Part shown: positions 7,659-15,271 of the stretch, in pieces
How positions within the stretch are numbered: position 1 is the stretch's first letter
Layout: every line of letters starts with the position of its first letter
From: X23 sp050251575
GTDB lineage: Bacteria > Bacillota > Clostridia > SK-Y3
Assembly: GCA_050251575.1 (NCBI GenBank)
Contig: JBFWMP010000039.1
Coordinates: forward strand, 1 to 18,759
Direction of reading: 5' to 3'
Length of the DNA: 18,759 bases
Notes under the pieces: model-generated
What the model saw: the letters and a program-made list of their open reading frames with translations, nothing else
What the model was told of the DNA's origin: nothing
Databases searched by the model: none
Translations under genes and position numbers: made by a program

Positions 7659-7724
7659 TTCGTGACAAGGGGACGGGGTTACTGACGCAAATTTGCGTCA
7701 GTAACCCCGTCCCCTTGTCACGAA
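7659..7724. repeat. Perfect 66-bp palindrome (REP/MITE-like)
   Basis: Two 33-base arms (7659-7691 and 7692-7724) are exact reverse complements with no spacer: the ends read TTCGTGAC and GTCACGAA and the centre reads GCAAATTTGC. Each arm includes the G-rich block GGGGACGGGG. By my count 18 of 33 arm bases are G or C, well above the surroundings. It begins 8 bases after the clpX terminator and about 110 bases before lonB. It resembles the GGGGACGG/CCGTCCCC palindromic repeats I associate with clostridial genomes and REP-associated tyrosine transposases, but no transposase is present here. Confidence 0.93.
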
Positions 7725-7833
7725 GAAATTGGTTTATGTTTACAGGATAAAAAAAAATGCTGGGACAAATAATAGATAAAAGAAATAGATAAATATGCCA
7801 TCCTTTTGTAGGAGAAAATGAGGAGGAGTCGCT

Positions 7834-9510
7834 TTGTTTAACAGCACCATTCTAATAATACAATTTTTCTTTACTATTATTATAGGAATTTACTTTCTAA
7901 ATTTATTAAGATCCCAGCAAGGCAATAAAAATGCCGTGGAAAAAGAATCTAAGAAAGAGATGGAAAAGTTAAGAAAGTTACGTGAAATTAAATTAACAGA
8001 ACCTTTATCTGAAAAGACAAGACCTTCTACATTTAATGAAATAGTAGGTCAGCAGCAGGGATTGAGAGCATTAAAGGCAGCTCTATGTGGCCCTAATCCA
8101 CAACATGTTATTATTTATGGACCACCGGGAATAGGGAAGACAGCAGCAGCGAGAGTTGTTTTAGAAGAAGCCCAAAAAATGGATATTTCTCCATTTAGCC
8201 AAGATTCAAAATTCATAGAAATGGATGCTACTACTTTAAGGTTTGATGAACGGGGTATTGCAGACCCATTAATAGGCTCAGTGCACGATCCTATTTATCA
8301 AGGAGCAGGAGCGTATGGTCAGGCAGGAATACCTCAGCCAAAGCCAGGAGCAGTTACGAAGGCCCATGGAGGAGTATTATTTATTGATGAGATTGGCGAA
8401 CTTCATCCCATTCAGATGAACAAGCTTTTAAAAGTGCTTGAGGACAGAAAGGTGTTTTTAGAGAGTGCTTATTATAGCTCTGAAGATCAACATATTCCGT
8501 TACATATTCATGAAATATTTGAAAAAGGACTCCCTGCAGATTTTAGATTGGTGGGTGCAACGACCAGGACACCGGAGGATATACCTTCTGCATTGAGATC
8601 TAGATGCGTAGAAATATTCTTCCGGCCTTTGATGGCTGATGAAGTTTCTAAGATAGCAAGAAATGCAGCACAAAAGGGGAATTTATCGATGGAAGCCGGT
8701 GTAGAACATCTTATTGCAAAATATGCAGCGAATGGACGTGATGCAGTTAATATCATACAGATTGCCGGGGGTGTCGCATTAATTGAAGGGAAGGGTGTTA
8801 TCTCAACAAAAGAAGTTGAGTGGGTTATTGAATTTGGACAATATAGCCCAAGACTTGAAAAGAAGGCAAGTTTAGATAAACAGATTGGATGTATCAATGG
8901 ATTAGCTGTTTACGGAAGAAATCAAGGAATGTTAATAGATATTGAGGTATCTGCTGTTCCTTGTGAGAAAGGGAAAGGTACAGTTACTGTTACAGGTATT
9001 ATTGAAGAGGAAGAGATGAATGGAAGAGGACAAAAGTTAAAAAGGAATAGTACTGCAAGAGCATCTGTACAAAATATGCTTACAGTTATCAAAAAATTTT
9101 TTCATGAAGATCCTGCTGACTATAATATTCACCTTAACTTCCCAGGTGGCACGCCTATCGATGGACCTTCTGCCGGTATAGCAATCACGACAGCCGTGTA
9201 TTCGGCTATTAAAGGGATGCCCTTAGAGGGTACATTGGCGATGACAGGTGAAATTTCTATAAGAGGAAAGGTGAAGCCGGTAGGAGGCGTAGTAGCTAAA
9301 GTAGAAGCGGCAAAACAGGCAGGTGTTACCAAGGTGCTGATTCCAAAAGAAAATTGGCAGGAGCTGTTTGAATCAATGGACATTAAAGTGATTCCTGTAG
9401 AAGATATCCATGAAGTAATGGATATTGTTTTCGGATTACAGCAGGAAAAGGGAGTTTCTATCCAAAGTCAAGTAGAAGCGGTGAATATACTTACTGCATC
9501 TAGTTTATAA
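7834..9510 (+). CDS. lonB: ATP-dependent protease LonB (membrane-anchored, sporulation type)
   Basis: AAA+ serine-lysine protease of the LonB type found in spore-forming Bacillota next to lonA; the Bacillus subtilis homologue is made in the forespore. The 558 residues comprise one N-terminal membrane segment (about 5-24, ILIIQFFFTIIIGIYFLNLL), an AAA+ domain with Walker A GPPGIGKT (96-103) and Walker B LFIDE (182-186), and a peptidase domain with Ser446 in DGPSAG and Lys489, the 43-residue spacing expected for the catalytic dyad. It lacks the long N-terminal substrate domain of LonA. The start is TTG at 7834, preceded by AGGAGGAG (7821-7828); no in-frame ATG fits better. I found no convincing sigma-F promoter. 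Confidence 0.93.
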   Translation: MFNSTILIIQFFFTIIIGIYFLNLLRSQQGNKNAVEKESKKEMEKLRKLREIKLTEPLSEKTRPSTFNEIVGQQQGLRALKAALCGPNPQHVIIYGPPGIGKTAAARVVLEEAQKMDISPFSQDSKFIEMDATTLRFDERGIADPLIGSVHDPIYQGAGAYGQAGIPQPKPGAVTKAHGGVLFIDEIGELHPIQMNKLLKVLEDRKVFLESAYYSSEDQHIPLHIHEIFEKGLPADFRLVGATTRTPEDIPSALRSRCVEIFFRPLMADEVSKIARNAAQKGNLSMEAGVEHLIAKYAANGRDAVNIIQIAGGVALIEGKGVISTKEVEWVIEFGQYSPRLEKKASLDKQIGCINGLAVYGRNQGMLIDIEVSAVPCEKGKGTVTVTGIIEEEEMNGRGQKLKRNSTARASVQNMLTVIKKFFHEDPADYNIHLNFPGGTPIDGPSAGIAITTAVYSAIKGMPLEGTLAMTGEISIRGKVKPVGGVVAKVEAAKQAGVTKVLIPKENWQELFESMDIKVIPVEDIHEVMDIVFGLQQEKGVSIQSQVEAVNILTASSL

Positions 9511-9579
9511 TAAACAGGAAATAAACTAAGACTTTACTATTAATTGACAAACTTCTATCTATTATACCAAATAAAAGTA

Positions 9580-9608
9580 TTGAAAAAAAAATAACGTAAA
9601 GTTATAAT
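9580..9608 (+). promoter_or_regulatory. Sigma-A promoter of lonA
   Basis: TTGAAA (9580-9585) and TATAAT (9603-9608) are separated by 17 bases, 57 bases before the lonA ATG. This gives lonA expression independent of lonB. No CtsR or CIRCE operator is visible in the 155-base gap. Confidence 0.8.
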
Positions 9609-9665
9609 GGATGGAAGTCGGATTTTTAAGTACAAGTTAAGGTATATATTTAAGGAGTTGATATA

Positions 9666-12116
9666 ATGGCAGAAGGCAAGAAGGTTGTAAAAAAACAGGT
9701 ATTGCCATTGCTCCCACTTCGAGGTTTAACGGTATTCCCATATATGATTCTGCATTTTGATGTCGGTAGAATGAAATCAATTAAAGCGTTGGAAGAAGCG
9801 ATGGTTAATAACCAGCTGATTTTTTTGGTAACTCAAAAGGATATGCAAACGGATGATCCGCAAGAAGAAGACATTTTTAATGCTGGTACTATTTCAAGAA
9901 TTAAACAGTTACTAAAGCTGCCTGGTGATACCATTAGAGTATTGGTAGAAGGTGTGAGCAGGGCTGAAATCACTGAAATAATTCAGACAGAGCCGTTTAT
10001 AATGGGTGAAGTAACAGAAAAAATTACTTTGGAGCCTCAAATTGAAAAAGTGGAAATAGAAGCAATGAAACGTAAGATTCATAGTGTATTTGAAGAATAT
10101 TTTCAATTGAGCAATAAGATTTCTCCTGAAACAATGGTGTCAGTAATGGCAATTGAAGACCCTGGTCAGTTAGCAGATGTAATCGCTGCAAATATTATAT
10201 TAAAACAGGAAGATAAGCAAAAGATATTAAGTCAGTTTGATCCTAGAGTTCGATTAGAGCAGCTGATTTTAATACTTAGTAAAGAAATTGAAATACTAGA
10301 GGTAGAAAAGAATATCAATGCAAAAGTTAAAAAGCAGATGGATAAGAATCAGCGTGAGTACTATCTCAGAGAGCAGTTGAAAGCAATTCAGGTTGAACTT
10401 GGAGATAGGGATGGAATTGCTGCAGAGGTCGAAGAATATAAAATTAAGATAGAAAAGGCAAAGCTTCCCCAAGAGGTAGAGAAGAAAGTTGCTAAGGAAT
10501 TGGACAGGCTGCTCAAAATGCCTTCAGGATCAGCAGAAGGTTCAGTTGTTCGAAATTATTTAGATTGGATTCTTGATCTTCCGTGGAATATAGCCACAGA
10601 AGAAAGTTTTGATATAAAGAATGCAGAGGAAATTTTAGAGGCTGACCACTATGGACTTGAGAAGGTTAAGGACAGGGTTCTTGAATATTTGGCAGTAAGG
10701 AATCTGGCAAAAAGAATCAAGGGACCAATTTTATGTTTGGTAGGTCCTCCGGGAGTTGGGAAAACGTCTATTGCAAAGTCCGTTGCGAAAGCCCTCAACA
10801 GAAAATATGTCAGAATGTCGCTTGGCGGCGTAAGGGATGAAGCTGAAATCAGAGGGCATAGAAGAACTTATGTGGGCTCAATGCCCGGTAGGATTATCAA
10901 TGCATTAAAACAGGCAGGTTCAAAGAATGCACTTATTCTACTTGATGAAATAGATAAAATGAGCAATGATTTCAGGGGTGATCCTGCATCTGCTATGCTG
11001 GAGGTACTTGATGCAGAACAGAATTACTCTTTTAGAGATCATTATTTGGAGGTTCCTTTTAACTTGTCGGATATTTTATTCTTAACTACAGCAAATAATC
11101 TTGATACAATCCCAAGACCGCTGCTGGATAGGATGGAAGTATTGCATATTTCAGGTTATACGGAAGAAGAAAAAATAAATATTGCTATAAAATATTTACT
11201 GCCGAAGCAGATGGAAGCCCATGGGTTAAAAAAGACGACTCTCAAAATTGATGAAAAAGCGATTAGAGATATTATTAACTACTATACCAGGGAAGCTGGA
11301 GTCAGAAATTTGGAAAGAGAAATCGCCAATGTATGCAGAAAGGCTACCAGAGTTTTAATAACCAATGAACAAAAGTCAATCACGATTAACAGCAAAAATC
11401 TTGAAAAATATTTAGGGATTAGAAAGTTCCGCTATGATATGGCAAAGGAAAAAGATGAGGTTGGAATCGTCACAGGCTTGGCTTGGACTCCGGTAGGTGG
11501 AGATACTCTATCTATTGAGGTAAATGTGATGGACGGTAGTGGAAAGATTGAGTTAACAGGTTCTTTGGGAGATGTGATGAAAGAATCTGCACGGGCTGCT
11601 ATCAGCTATATTCGTTCAAGGGTGGAGGACTTCGGAATTAATAAAGATTTTCATAAAAAGCTGGATCTGCATATTCATGTTCCGGAAGGTGCAACACCGA
11701 AAGATGGTCCCTCTGCAGGTATTACGATGGCGACAGCACTGGTCTCTGCATTATCAGGAATACCTGTAAGAAAAGATGTGGCCATGACAGGTGAAATCAC
11801 TTTAAGGGGAAGGGTATTGCCAATTGGCGGACTCAAGGAAAAAGTGCTTGCTGCTTATAGATCAGGTATTTTTACTATCATAGTTCCACAAGATAATAAA
11901 AAAGATTTAGAAGACATTCCGGACAACGTAAGAAAGAAGATGAAATTCGTCTTAGCTGAAAACATGGATATAGTTTTGAAGACTGCCTTAAGTTCAAAAA
12001 AGAAAAAGAAGGGCATATATGAACAAGAAAGGCAGGAGGGAGAGCAGCTTCCAAATACACCATTAGAACATGTATCAACAGAAATAGATGTGAACGTACC
12101 TATTATAGAGCAGTAA
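9666..12116 (+). CDS. lonA: ATP-dependent protease LonA
   Basis: Cytosolic AAA+ protease for misfolded and regulatory proteins. The 816 residues follow the LonA plan: N-terminal LAN domain (about 12-205, starting LPLLPLRGLTVFP), a coiled region (205-310), an ATPase with Walker A GPPGVGKT (360-367) and Walker B LILLDEID (423-430), and a protease domain with Ser683 in KDGPSAG and Lys726 in GGLKEK, again 43 residues apart. The ATG at 9666 is preceded by AAGGAG (9652-9657). The conserved protease fold ends near residue 775, leaving a tail of about 40 residues that starts with a lysine run (KKKKK, 778-782) and turns acidic and polar. It has its own promoter and terminator. Confidence 0.97.
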   Translation: MAEGKKVVKKQVLPLLPLRGLTVFPYMILHFDVGRMKSIKALEEAMVNNQLIFLVTQKDMQTDDPQEEDIFNAGTISRIKQLLKLPGDTIRVLVEGVSRAEITEIIQTEPFIMGEVTEKITLEPQIEKVEIEAMKRKIHSVFEEYFQLSNKISPETMVSVMAIEDPGQLADVIAANIILKQEDKQKILSQFDPRVRLEQLILILSKEIEILEVEKNINAKVKKQMDKNQREYYLREQLKAIQVELGDRDGIAAEVEEYKIKIEKAKLPQEVEKKVAKELDRLLKMPSGSAEGSVVRNYLDWILDLPWNIATEESFDIKNAEEILEADHYGLEKVKDRVLEYLAVRNLAKRIKGPILCLVGPPGVGKTSIAKSVAKALNRKYVRMSLGGVRDEAEIRGHRRTYVGSMPGRIINALKQAGSKNALILLDEIDKMSNDFRGDPASAMLEVLDAEQNYSFRDHYLEVPFNLSDILFLTTANNLDTIPRPLLDRMEVLHISGYTEEEKINIAIKYLLPKQMEAHGLKKTTLKIDEKAIRDIINYYTREAGVRNLEREIANVCRKATRVLITNEQKSITINSKNLEKYLGIRKFRYDMAKEKDEVGIVTGLAWTPVGGDTLSIEVNVMDGSGKIELTGSLGDVMKESARAAISYIRSRVEDFGINKDFHKKLDLHIHVPEGATPKDGPSAGITMATALVSALSGIPVRKDVAMTGEITLRGRVLPIGGLKEKVLAAYRSGIFTIIVPQDNKKDLEDIPDNVRKKMKFVLAENMDIVLKTALSSKKKKKGIYEQERQEGEQLPNTPLEHVSTEIDVNVPIIEQ

Positions 12117-12120
12117 AGCT

Positions 12121-12143
12121 AGAGCAGCTTTGCTGCTTTTTTT
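12121..12143 (+). terminator. Intrinsic terminator of lonA
   Basis: AGCAGC (12123-12128), loop TTT, GCTGCT (12132-12137), merging into a run of seven Ts (12137-12143). It lies just past the lonA stop codon. The stem is short (6 bp, 8 with flanking pairs) but GC-rich. Confidence 0.8.
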
Positions 12144-12186
12144 CTTAGAAAGTAACTTGCACAAAGTTTCTGTTGATAACCTAATT

Positions 12187-12289
12187 GTAGGGGCAGATTG
12201 CATATCTGCCTGAAATGCTGTAAATCAACAACAAGAGCAGATATAGAATCTGCCCTTACGACATCATGGTTTCTAATGTGCCGTAAGGG
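12187..12289. repeat. Composite palindromic repeat between lonA and engB
   Basis: A left unit (12187-12210, beginning GTAGGGGCAGATT) has an inverted, near-identical copy at 12237-12259 (ending AATCTGCCCTTAC). Each unit folds alone: GGCAGAT/ATCTGCC (12192-12198 with 12204-12210) and GCAGAT/ATCTGC (12237-12242 with 12248-12253), both with 5-base loops. A third stem joins CCCTTACG (12253-12260) to CGTAAGGG (12282-12289), extended by ACAT/ATGT past a 2-base bulge. The layout resembles small non-coding mobile repeats with GTAGGGGC-type ends seen in Bacillota. It fills most of the 313-base lonA-engB gap along with the terminator and the engB promoter. Confidence 0.8.
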
Positions 12290-12309
12290 TGAAATGTGTT
12301 ACACCTAGG

Positions 12310-12338
12310 TTGAATAGATAGCATTATTATAATATAAT
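12310..12338 (+). promoter_or_regulatory. Sigma-A promoter of the engB operon
   Basis: TTGAAT (12310-12315) and TATAAT (12333-12338) are separated by 17 bases, leaving a leader of about 85 bases before the engB ATG. It lies immediately downstream of the palindromic repeat, so the repeat does not interrupt it. Confidence 0.7.
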
Positions 12339-12429
12339 AAGCATTAATAATTATTACCAATCAGTGATATTGGAGACTGGTATAAGGAATAATAAGATAT
12401 AGGGTCATGTTTAAGGAGGAGAATGTTTC

Positions 12430-13017
12430 ATGAATGTAAATAATGTTAGTATAACTATTTCTGCAGTGGGTCCTGCTCAATATCCAAGTGATAATAAGCC
12501 TGAAATAGCCTTTGTAGGAAGATCAAATGTAGGGAAGTCATCTCTTATTAATAAGTTAGTAAACAGAAAAGCTCTTGCGCGAATCAGTTCTAAACCTGGA
12601 AAAACTAGTACGATTAATTTTTATAATGTTGAGGATAAGCTCTATTTTGTTGATTTGCCTGGGTATGGATATGCGAAGGTGTCAAAAGTAGAAAAGCAGA
12701 AATGGGCAAAGATGATAGAAGAGTATTTAAGCAGCCGCCAGGAGTTGATGGAGGTTATATTACTGGTTGACAGTCGTCATAATCCTACAGAGGATGATAA
12801 AATGATGTTCGAGTGGATAAAACACTTCAAACGTCATGTGTTAGTAGTAGCTACAAAATGGGATAAGCTTTCAAATAAAGAAAAACAGGAAAATTTGAAA
12901 ACCATTCAAGAGGCTTTACAGCTTACAGCACATGATGATATTGTTTCTTTTTCTGCAGAAACTGGACAGGGAAAAGAGGAAATTTGGGAAGTAATTGATA
13001 ATATAATTAGTGAGTAG
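12430..13017 (+). CDS. engB: Ribosome biogenesis GTP-binding protein EngB (YsxC/YihA)
   Basis: Essential small GTPase that helps assemble the large ribosomal subunit. At 195 residues it is typical. GTPase motifs in order: G1 GRSNVGKS (30-37), the switch-I region around GKTSTINFY (57-65), G3 DLPGYG (75-80), G4 TKWD (142-145) and G5-like SAETGQGK (175-182). The ATG at 12430 follows AAGGAGGA (12413-12420). The position after lonA matches the lonA-ysxC order of Bacillus subtilis, though a terminator and a separate promoter split it from lonA here. It is followed after 39 bases by the FAH-family gene, suggesting co-transcription. Confidence 0.96.
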   Translation: MNVNNVSITISAVGPAQYPSDNKPEIAFVGRSNVGKSSLINKLVNRKALARISSKPGKTSTINFYNVEDKLYFVDLPGYGYAKVSKVEKQKWAKMIEEYLSSRQELMEVILLVDSRHNPTEDDKMMFEWIKHFKRHVLVVATKWDKLSNKEKQENLKTIQEALQLTAHDDIVSFSAETGQGKEEIWEVIDNIISE

Positions 13018-13056
13018 ATTAAGTAAGTTAGTTTGAAAATATTAGGGAGGATTTCA

Positions 13057-13809
13057 ATGAAATATGTAAGATTCAACAAGGATAACGAAATTTCTTATGG
13101 CTTGTTAGAGAGGGATAAAGTCATTAAGTTAGAGGGAGATTTGTTTGGAGAGTATAAGAAAACTCATATTCAATATGAATTAGGCGAGATAGTTCTTCTT
13201 GCTCCAAGCATTCCTTCAAAGATTGTTGCGGTAGGATTGAATTATAGAGATCATGCAAAAGAGATGGGTGAAGCCATACCTGAAGTAGCAAAGCTATTTA
13301 TAAAGCCAGCAACTTGCGTAATAAATCCTTACGAAAAGATCATTCTTCCACCAACATCTGAGAGGGTAGATTATGAAGCTGAAATCGCTGCAGTAATCAA
13401 GAAAACAGCCAAAAATGTTACTGTGGAGGAAGCAAATCAATACATACTCGGGTATACTTGTTTTAATGATGTTACTGCGCGGGACTTGCAAAAGAAAGAT
13501 GTTCAATGGACCCGTGCAAAATCTTTTGATACTTTTGGACCTGTAGGTCCATGGATTACAGATGAGATAGATCCTAACAATGTGGATATAAAACTAGTTC
13601 TTAATGGTCAAGAAAAACAACACTCCCATACATCTAACTTTATTTGGACCGTTGAAGAATTAATCAGCTTTATCTCACAAATCATGACGCTGCTGCCCGG
13701 AGATATTGTGACGACAGGTACACCCTCCGGTATAGGACCTATGAAGTCAGGAGATTGCGTGGAAGTTGTTATTGAAGGATTAGGAATATTGAAGAATTAT
13801 GTGGAATAA
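13057..13809 (+). CDS. Fumarylacetoacetate hydrolase (FAH) family protein
   Basis: A 250-residue cytosolic enzyme of the FAH superfamily, metal-dependent hydrolases, decarboxylases and isomerases acting on 2-oxo acids and acylpyruvates. The catalytic-domain motifs are VAVGLNYRDHAKEMGE (57-72), the metal ligands in DYEAEI (Glu107, Glu109) and FNDVTARDLQ (Asp138), and the C-terminal TTGTPSGIGPMKSGD segment. The ATG at 13057 is preceded by AGGGAGG (13044-13050); a TTG at 13033 has no site. The true substrate cannot be read from these motifs; annotations for such proteins as hydroxyhepta-diene-dioate isomerase or ureidoglycolate lyase are often guesses. It lies between engB and a DUF1294 gene that it overlaps by 11 bases. 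Confidence 0.9.
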   Translation: MKYVRFNKDNEISYGLLERDKVIKLEGDLFGEYKKTHIQYELGEIVLLAPSIPSKIVAVGLNYRDHAKEMGEAIPEVAKLFIKPATCVINPYEKIILPPTSERVDYEAEIAAVIKKTAKNVTVEEANQYILGYTCFNDVTARDLQKKDVQWTRAKSFDTFGPVGPWITDEIDPNNVDIKLVLNGQEKQHSHTSNFIWTVEELISFISQIMTLLPGDIVTTGTPSGIGPMKSGDCVEVVIEGLGILKNYVE

Positions 13810-14065
13810 TATACTCATCACATATTTGATAATCATTAATATTTTTGCTTTGTATTTAATGTGGGCTGATAAGAGAAAGGCAAAGAAAAATCAGTGGAGA
13901 ATAAAAGAAAGTACATTCTTCATCATAGCATTAGCAGGTGGAGCAATTGGAATACTAGCTGGAATGCATTTATTTAGGCATAAAACAAAACATCTTACAT
14001 TTACAGCAGGAATCCCGACAATACTTATTCTAAATATAATAATATTTTATTATATTTTCTTATAA
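13799..14065 (+). CDS. DUF1294 family small membrane protein
   Basis: An 88-residue protein with three hydrophobic segments: about 4-21 (ILITYLIIINIFALYLMW), 39-57 (TFFIIALAGGAIGILAGMH) and 70-88. The conserved DUF1294 pattern is clear: MWADKRKAKKNQWRIKEST after the first segment, AGGAIG in the second, and HLFRHKTKH before the third. Function is unknown for the family. The ATG at 13799 lies inside the end of the FAH-family gene (11-base overlap, +1 frame relation) with only a weak AGGAAT upstream, so translation is probably coupled to the upstream gene. Confidence 0.88.
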   Translation: MWNNILITYLIIINIFALYLMWADKRKAKKNQWRIKESTFFIIALAGGAIGILAGMHLFRHKTKHLTFTAGIPTILILNIIIFYYIFL

Positions 14066-14105
14066 CTTCTAGATATATTGTTTATGTTAATAGTCAGCTT
14101 GCATT

Positions 14106-14169
14106 GTCATCCTAAGCATAGCAAGGATCTAAAATACAGCAGTAAGATTCTTGCTATGCTTAAAATGAC
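14106..14169. repeat. Palindromic repeat (GTCAT...ATGAC type) in a convergent gap
   Basis: Two 25-base arms, 14106-14130 and 14145-14169, flank a 14-base loop. Pairing runs GTCAT/ATGAC, a 2x2 mismatch, then 13 perfect pairs (TAAGCATAGCAAG with CTTGCTATGCTTA), one position that is G-U as RNA, and ATCT/AGAT. It resembles a widespread intergenic repeat of the GTCATTCTGAGC...AGAATGAC kind, with sequence drift in the core. It ends one base before the stop codon of the convergent EamA gene. There is no T-run on either side, so it is not a standard intrinsic terminator, though a long stem here could still block read-through. Confidence 0.8.
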
Positions 14170-14170
14170 T

Positions 14171-15067
14171 TCATATCCACTTTTTTAACGCAATCTTCAA
14201 TCTATCTATGCTCAACTCTGCAATTAACATTCCAAACAGTATTAGTCCGCATCCCAATATTCCTTGTATAGGAAGAAGTTCTCTTATTCCCAGTGTATTA
14301 GGAATAAGAGAAGCAAATAATGCCCCGAAAACTGGCTCAGCTGCAAATACCAATGCGGTATGAGTTGGAGAAGTGAATTTCTGCACTACAGATTGCGCTA
14401 CCAGTGCCAGGGCTGTTGCAGGAATAGCAGTAATCAAAATGGCGAGTATCACATTTTCTGAGTATACGATAGCAGGGCTTTTGATAATAAGTGCAATAGC
14501 TGTGCTAAAAAGTGCGGCAAAGCCGACCTGAAGTACTCCAAGAATGACGGGATCCTCTATATTAGTGAATTTATCAATAAAGATAATCTCTAATGCAAAA
14601 CAGAAAGCTGCCAATAATGTCAGGAGATCACCGAAGTTAAATGATAAAGAAGCATCAGAAGTAAGCATGATCATTCCTGTAAAGGCTAATCCAACACCAA
14701 TGACAGCAGAGGTTTTCGGCATTTTTCTTAGTATTATTGCTGATAGGACAGGGACAAGAACTACTGATAATCCTGTAATAAATGCGGATTTTGAGGCAGT
14801 AGTATAGTTTAGACCCGCTGCTTGCAGAGTTAAACCTCCATACAGCAGGATTCCCATGATAAAGCTGTATAACAATGAACGTCTATTTATCTTTAATAAT
14901 CTTTTGTTGAAAAGAATAATAAGACTTATAAATGCAACAGAAAATCTTAATGCCATAAATTTTAATGTAGGAATATCACTTAATGCATTTTTCATTAAAA
15001 CAAAAGTAGATCCCCATACAAAGGTAATTGCAAGAAGTACTAAGTCAGCTTTTAATTGTCTATTCAT
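14171..15067 (-). CDS. EamA/DMT-family transporter
   Basis: A 298-residue inner-membrane protein of the drug/metabolite transporter superfamily, with about ten hydrophobic segments arranged as two EamA repeats (roughly residues 8-138 and 148-288). The first repeat starts with the typical LVLLAITFVWGSTFVLMKNAL, and the second has VAQSVVQKFTSPTHTALVFAAEPVFGAL, a signature stretch in this family. The ATG at 15065-15067 follows GAGGTG on the minus strand. It is convergent with the DUF1294 gene and divergent from htrA. The substrate is unknown; relatives export amino acids, metabolites or small drugs. Confidence 0.9.
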   Translation of the reverse strand: MNRQLKADLVLLAITFVWGSTFVLMKNALSDIPTLKFMALRFSVAFISLIILFNKRLLKINRRSLLYSFIMGILLYGGLTLQAAGLNYTTASKSAFITGLSVVLVPVLSAIILRKMPKTSAVIGVGLAFTGMIMLTSDASLSFNFGDLLTLLAAFCFALEIIFIDKFTNIEDPVILGVLQVGFAALFSTAIALIIKSPAIVYSENVILAILITAIPATALALVAQSVVQKFTSPTHTALVFAAEPVFGALFASLIPNTLGIRELLPIQGILGCGLILFGMLIAELSIDRLKIALKKWI

Positions 15068-15120
15068 TTAAAACACCTCAGTTATAATTATTTACATAAG
15101 TATGATTAAGACATGATGCT

Positions 15121-15150
15121 ATTATAATATAAGATTAATAAAAAAGTAAA
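15121..15150 (-). promoter_or_regulatory. Promoter of the EamA transporter gene
   Basis: On the minus strand TTTACT (15145-15150) and TATAAT (15121-15126) are separated by 18 bases; reading the -35 as TTACTT gives 17. It leaves a leader of about 50 bases before the ATG. Confidence 0.6.
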
Positions 15151-15222
15151 TAGAAGCAAAGAAGAAGAAAAGAAGCATATCTTAAGTTTTTTTATAGAGT
15201 TATAGTATAGGAAGAATAGAAG

Positions 15223-15251
15223 GTGAAACACTAAAAAGATGATACTATAAT
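15223..15251 (+). promoter_or_regulatory. Weak candidate promoter for htrA
   Basis: GTGAAA (15223-15228) and TATAAT (15246-15251) are separated by 17 bases. The -10 is ideal, but transcription would start only a few bases before the ribosome binding site, giving an unusually short leader. TTAAGT/TATAGG (15182-15187, 15206-15211; 18 bases apart) is a poorer alternative with a more normal leader. Confidence 0.35.
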
Positions 15252-15271
15252 TTTAGAAAAAGGTGATAGGT

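Noticed and set aside
7731..7775. Possible sigma-F (forespore) promoter upstream of lonB, using GTTTA and GG-A-rich words.
   Set aside because: No pair of -35 and -10 elements has both the right sequence and a spacing near 15 bases; the match is no better than chance in AT-rich DNA.
9544..9568. TTGACA at 9544-9549 as a lonA -35 element.
   Set aside because: The nearest -10-like words (TATTAT, TATACC) are only 10-13 bases away; TTGAAA-17-TATAAT at 9580-9608 is a much better promoter.
14106..14169. Calling the convergent-gap hairpin an intrinsic terminator.
   Set aside because: There is no T-run after the stem on either strand, and its outline fits a dispersed repeat better.
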